Shown here: positions 59,428 through 64,000 of the stretch, piece by piece
Numbering within the stretch: position 1 is the stretch's first letter
Layout: each line of letters opens with the position of its first letter
DNA from: Pycnopodia helianthoides
Lineage: Eukaryota > Echinodermata > Asteroidea > Forcipulatida > Asteriidae
Direction of reading: 5' to 3'
Length of the DNA: 64,000 nucleotides
NCBI GenBank assembly: GCA_032158295.1
Contig: CM063247.1
Span: 16,532,009-16,596,008, forward strand
Translations under genes and position numbers: made by a program
Notes under the pieces: model-generated
What the model saw: the letters and a program-made list of their open reading frames with translations, nothing else
Told to the model about the DNA's origin: nothing
The model's database searches: none

Positions 59428-62400
59428 ATGGCGGAAGCTGTTGTAGATTCCAGAGCATCATCAAGGTTTTTCTGTCACAAATGTGCTACAGAAATCGCTC
59501 CAGAATTACCGGTAACATTTTCGTATAACAATCTTTATGGTTAGATGTAATTTGTGTGAGAGCAAGGATCTATGATGTGTGCTAGGTGGTATGATTATTT
59601 TGGAGTAGCGTTGGCGAGTAAACTGTGTGAGTGAATGATTGAATGTAAACCAGTGTAGCACTATGGCAGTGCATTGGGCAGTGCCACATCCGTGCTATAT
59701 TGTATACAGCGAAAAACGTATACAGTACCAAACTGAACAGAAAATTTACAATGTTGTGATAGGTTGTGCATTGCTGCACGTTTGGGATTTCCCGCATTGG
59801 TTTGACTATGGTTATGGCTGACTCTCCATGACTATCAAATTGCCACCCATGACATCCTCCTTACATTTCTCATAACTGTGTGATAGTAAATTTATATTTC
59901 AGAATTGAATCCACTACTACAGTACACTGCCACCTTATTTTCAAACTAACGGCAAGTCATATTTATAATGTTTAATAAATGATAATAATTATGGCATAAT
60001 GTTACTGATACTAATTACTATTTGTGGTAACAATTGTAAAAAAGTAACGTCCTTATACATGGTTAATACTAAATTACTAGCCCCATAATTATAAAAAGTG
60101 CTGTCAGATGACTGCGCTGGACTCCTCCGCTTCATTAATAACTTCTGGATCTTGGCCCTCCCTCCTATCCACAGTGTAACATCACTGTAACATCAAGATG
60201 GTTAAGACATACTACTAGTCATTCATGCTAGTATTGTAGTAATACTATATAGCGAAAGCAAAGCGAACTTCCCTACATGTCACAACAGGAAAACAGCACG
60301 TACATGATTGCTTGTGTCATGTAAGTCGCTTCGCATTCACTTTTGTATGAAGTATAAACCTGACTGTATGAAGTATAAACCCGACTTTATCTTGAATATA
60401 TTTACAAATGTACTTCTGTTGCTTTGAGTTTTTTTTTGAATTGTCACAAAATCTTTACTAAATTATATTGACTGTTTATGCATTATTTATACAACCAGAT
60501 TGCTGAGAAAACAGCAAAAAACTGTCACGGTATTTTCACAACAATGTTGAATCCATCCACATTTAGTGAGGTGACAGCAGGTGCTGATCGAATCTCTGGT
60601 CGCAGCATTCATGAACAGACACCAACCCTCAGAAATCTGAGAAACGATTCAATGTGTACATCAAGTGTTTCTCAGATTCAAATGTTTTTAGTGAAAAATT
60701 ATCCAAACCATATTACTTTGAAGGGAATCCTTTCTCAAGACAGTTTATACTGTCAACAGCTACAGTGCTTCTCACCAAGTAAGTTTTATGTAGCTATGTT
60801 AGAGGTAGCGCGATATTGACATTTCCTATTCTGGCCGCACACAAAAAAGAGGTTTTTCAAATTAATGTTGCCTCAAACTAACATGCTGTCTGAGCTTCAA
60901 ATCACTCCTGTAGGTCAATAAAACTCTCTTCTTTCATAATCTCTTTGAAAAAGGGCAAAACTTTACCTCACTTTTTCACACATCAAAAAAATTCAGAGAT
61001 GGTCACCGACGCGACGACCGCGAGCGTAGCCATTTTTGAGCTTTTTTGAGAAATAAATTGGCTCTGACCGTTTTCAGTTATACCGCCCTCTCTTGACTTC
61101 TAATAAAAAAGTACTGCCATCTATGGATAGAGAGAGAATTGGAAAGTCTACGGTGCTTTTTTTCCCGTCTAAATCGGTGAATAAATAAGGTATTTACGTA
61201 TTTTTTTACCGTTTTTGGCCAAATTTGGACTAAATTTCATATTTTTAAGGAATTTATACATTCAGCGACGGCGGGGTATGCTGTCAAACCTATATCAGTA
61301 TAATCCTTGTCCATTTTTGAGTAAGAAAAGTTGGGTTTTGTTCCTGCGCGAGGTCGCGCATTTTTTTTATGGAGGTTTTAATTCAATCACGGCACTCGGT
61401 AAAATCTCATTTTTAACCTTTGAGTGCACGTTAGAGATGGGGCTGAAATGTTTAGCAGTCCGGGGGGTCTGAATTTAACAATCTCTTTTACCTCAGTTGG
61501 CGACCAGAAAAGTACCTCGTGTATGGTGTCTTTTGAAAGGCATAACTCATTAACTAAAGCACCTATGACAGTGGCGTTTGCACCATTGAATTTCTCCTGA
61601 AGGGACCTTTAATTTGATGTATAATTTTAATGTATTTTAAAAAAGGAAATTTTTACTATAATAAAGCTATTTTATGGTCATTAATTTTTGAGTATTTACC
61701 AATCTAAACTTTAAATAATAAAGATGTTTTCTTTCTACCTCCATCATGTACCCTCTGCTTGTTACAGGACTTCACATGTCCTAACTGCCATGGGGGGTTC
61801 ATAGAAGAGGTGGGCGAGAGTGAAGAACAGGAAAGGTAAGAATTTGAAAAGTAGGCCACTTTGATATCAGAAAGTTTGCCTCCAAGACGTTTTTCCAGCT
61901 CAACCTAATCCAGGTACAAGCTTCTGAACAACGATGAACTTAGATTTGGGGAAAATGGCAAACTACATTTTAGTGTTTGTTTGCTGTTTTAATGGGAGGC
62001 TACTCCCTAACCCACTATGGGTTGTGTATGGTTGCACAACTGCGCAGAGCTGTGTACATTTGCATACGTGGGTACTGTGTAGATGCAGTAATAATAATAA
62101 AGAGGAACTTATCAAGCACAGCAATTGTGGCAAAATGGTCTCAAAGGGATGTGTAAAAAAAAGAAACGCCAGATAAAGAGACAAAAGTCATTAGCAGACT
62201 ACATACTACAAGAGAATAGATTCAAATTAGCAATGCTCACTGATCCTGCTAGCCTTAGGCATGTAGATGTGTACGCATTTATATAATATTGCAGGCAGCA
62301 GGCTGGCATTGTTTATCTATCATTCAAATCACACTGGACATATTAAATGGTTATTTATTTATTTTATTTTCAATCAAAAGCGACTAGCACTGTAACCTGT

Positions 62401-63217
62401 AGGCCTGAATATATAGACGATGTGACCTGTATCACCACATGTTTACAAAAGAGCCACAGAGCCTGGACTTCCGGCGGGCACATTTGTACACAGCTCAATG
62501 GAAGAATACAACAAATCTTATGTTGTATGGAGATCGCACTGGGGGGGACATCTCAAAAGCTGTACAGCTGTTGCTTTTGTAAATTTTGAATTTATGTGAA
62601 AATTATGACACAAAATATAAATTTTCCCATTGAGCCTGTGTAGCATCTTGCCCATCAGGAATAGCATCACAATGTACGAGGTCACCTCTGTAAACAAATG
62701 TAACATGGTCTATAGAGGAAGCGATGAAGAATGTTCATTTTTAGGTGTGGGAGGAAAACCCCAAATGGGGGAAACCCACGCAATCAGGTAGGGACTGAAA
62801 ACCCAATCCACATGCGAGGCTCCATCCGATGTGGGATTTGAACCGTGGTGTACAGAGTTGAAAGACAGTAAACTGATTATGGCTTACATTGGATCATGAA
62901 TACCACCTTACTCAGAGTTCAACAGTTTGGTTGTTGAGTTACCACATGGTGAAAATAAAGCTGTATGCAAATTGGTGGCTACTGTTTCACCTCCTACTGT
63001 TGCTAAGGACAGACTATACATCAACACACGATGATGTGGAACTCTAGCCATAGTCGTAGCTGTAGCCGCCAATTTTAACACGGCCTAACTCAAAAGGAGT
63101 CAGGGTTTAACAAGGAATCAATTGTTCAGTGGTTTTTCTTCTCGTGACAGAATGGAAACTAATGAGGTTGGTGGTGAAAGAAGTGATGTATTTGACTCGG
63201 CACTAGCGTTCACTTCG
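59428..63217 (+). CDS. RNF115/126: RNF115/RNF126-type E3 ubiquitin ligase, N-terminal part; continues right of window
   Basis: RING-H2 ubiquitin ligase family (RNF126, RNF115/BCA2/Rabring7) that ubiquitinates BAG6-bound mislocalised proteins and endocytic cargo (family knowledge). Three coding exons are visible: 59428-59511, 61768-61835 and 63151-63217, phases 0, 2 and 0, together 73 residues. They encode the family's N-terminal zinc ribbon: FFCHKCATEIAPELP and DFTCPNCHGGFIEEV, two CxxC knuckles about 15 residues apart, followed by an acidic stretch (GESEEQE). The start codon ATGGCG has +4 G, and human RNF126 also opens with MAEA. The RING domain would be encoded beyond 64000. RNF115 and RNF126 are vertebrate duplicates, so a single symbol cannot be chosen. 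Intron 2 carries SINE and satellite fragments. Confidence 0.85.
62742..62880 (-). mobile_element. tRNA-derived SINE, family 1, copy 2
   Basis: Shares GGAAAACCC, ACCCACGCAATCAGGTAGGG and GGGATTTGAACC with 8029-8188. Confidence 0.75.
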
Positions 63218-63814
63218 GTAAGTCAGGTTTATTTTCTGTCTTTAATGTTTAGTTGTTGTTGCTTGTTAAAAGACTCAGATGGAGGATAGTGTTGCAGGTG
63301 TCATCGGGCATTTTGTCCCCGGGTGTGTGTGTCCCCATACTGTAAATTTACATGGGCTGAAGGAGCTTGAGACAAAAGGGGGCGCTATCAGACGAAATTT
63401 CTACACAATTTACTGATGGGGACAGAATCTCCTGCCACACTGGGACTGCTGATGACTTCAGGACACTGACTGCCCTTACATGTACCTTACAAAACAAAGT
63501 GATATTAACTGACTAAGCTTATAACTGACTATCAAGTAGATTATTGCACACAACACTTTGTAAATGCCGGAGACCTCTTTTGCATATTGATCACATGCCC
63601 TTGTTAAGTACTGATTACAAAAAGTTACGTCTGGGTCTTGGACTATGTCAATTTTGTGGTAGAAGCTAGGTTTCAAGCTGCTCTTCCACATCAAGCAATC
63701 TGAGTTATTTTAGCTACACTACCTAGTCTAGTATACAGGACCTACAGCTTTATGTCCCGTCCAAAAGACAAAGCAATTATGCATAGTAAAGTATCTTACT
63801 TACAAGCATCTTAC

Positions 63815-63915
63815 TTACAAGCACAAGCATCTTGACCAGCCAGACCCGGATTCGAACCCCCACTCTGTGAACTTGAATACAGTGCAATAGACCGCTCGGC
63901 CACAATGCTCAGTTA
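63815..63915 (-). mobile_element. tRNA-Leu(CAA)-derived SINE head
   Basis: Minus strand TGGCCGAGCGGTCTATTGC, ATTCAAGTT and GGGGTTCGAATCCGGG, followed by a degenerate body. Not a functional tRNA: variable arm and stems do not close. Confidence 0.7.
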
Positions 63916-64000
63916 TATATATCACATTGTATGAAATTTGTCACTGTTAAATCTAAACAGTTATGGAGTCAGTTAGCGGAACCTGTCAATCATCAAAGGA

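Overview
This is animal nuclear DNA. The protein-coding genes are cut into short exons with GT-AG introns, the non-coding DNA is AT-rich, and about half of what can be read is interspersed and tandem repeats. The gene set and the repeat types (a Mag/SURL-like Ty3/Gypsy element, tRNA-derived SINEs, many short foldback elements) suggest a marine deuterostome invertebrate, most likely an echinoderm. That placement is an inference from family resemblance; no database search was possible. Nearly all long open frames outside the retrotransposon are chance or repeat-driven frames. The real genes were found by reading splice sites and joining exons whose phases agree. Six host genes alternate strand along the window, giving three head-to-head pairs. 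(1) KIF24 kinesin, minus strand, 4908-20127, with a probable non-coding first exon near 31.8 kb; its 3' part lies left of the window. (2) NUDT2 (Ap4A hydrolase), plus, 31918-33840. (3) A small coiled-coil gene, minus, 38081-42949, whose N-terminus resembles the fungal inner-kinetochore family Nkp2/Cnl2. (4) NDUFS4 (complex I), plus, 43014-44891, whose ATG lies only 64 bp from that of gene 3. (5) ARL15 (Arf-like GTPase), minus, 53183-57351. (6) The 5' part of an RNF115/RNF126-type E3 ubiquitin ligase, plus, 59428 to beyond the right edge. KIF24/NUDT2 (divergent) and NDUFS4/ARL15 (convergent) have, as far as I recall, the same pairings and orientations in human (9p13.3 and 5q11.2), so this window appears to preserve two ancient linkages side by side. 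Repeats: a nearly intact Ty3/Gypsy LTR retrotransposon (25620-30363, 5-bp target duplication, one 1366-codon gag-pol frame) sits between the KIF24 coding exons and NUDT2. A 2-kb minisatellite of 21-bp units with higher-order structure (9488-11505) fills part of a KIF24 intron and seems to have grown from a segment of a dispersed hAT-like MITE. A piggyBac-like non-autonomous element (2611-4131) carries five copies of a ~220-bp satellite. Several TTAA-flanked MITE families recur, one of which (20443-22090) holds eight perfect TGACGTCA sites. In ARL15 the 3' end of one coding exon, with its splice donor, is tandemly copied three more times into the intron.
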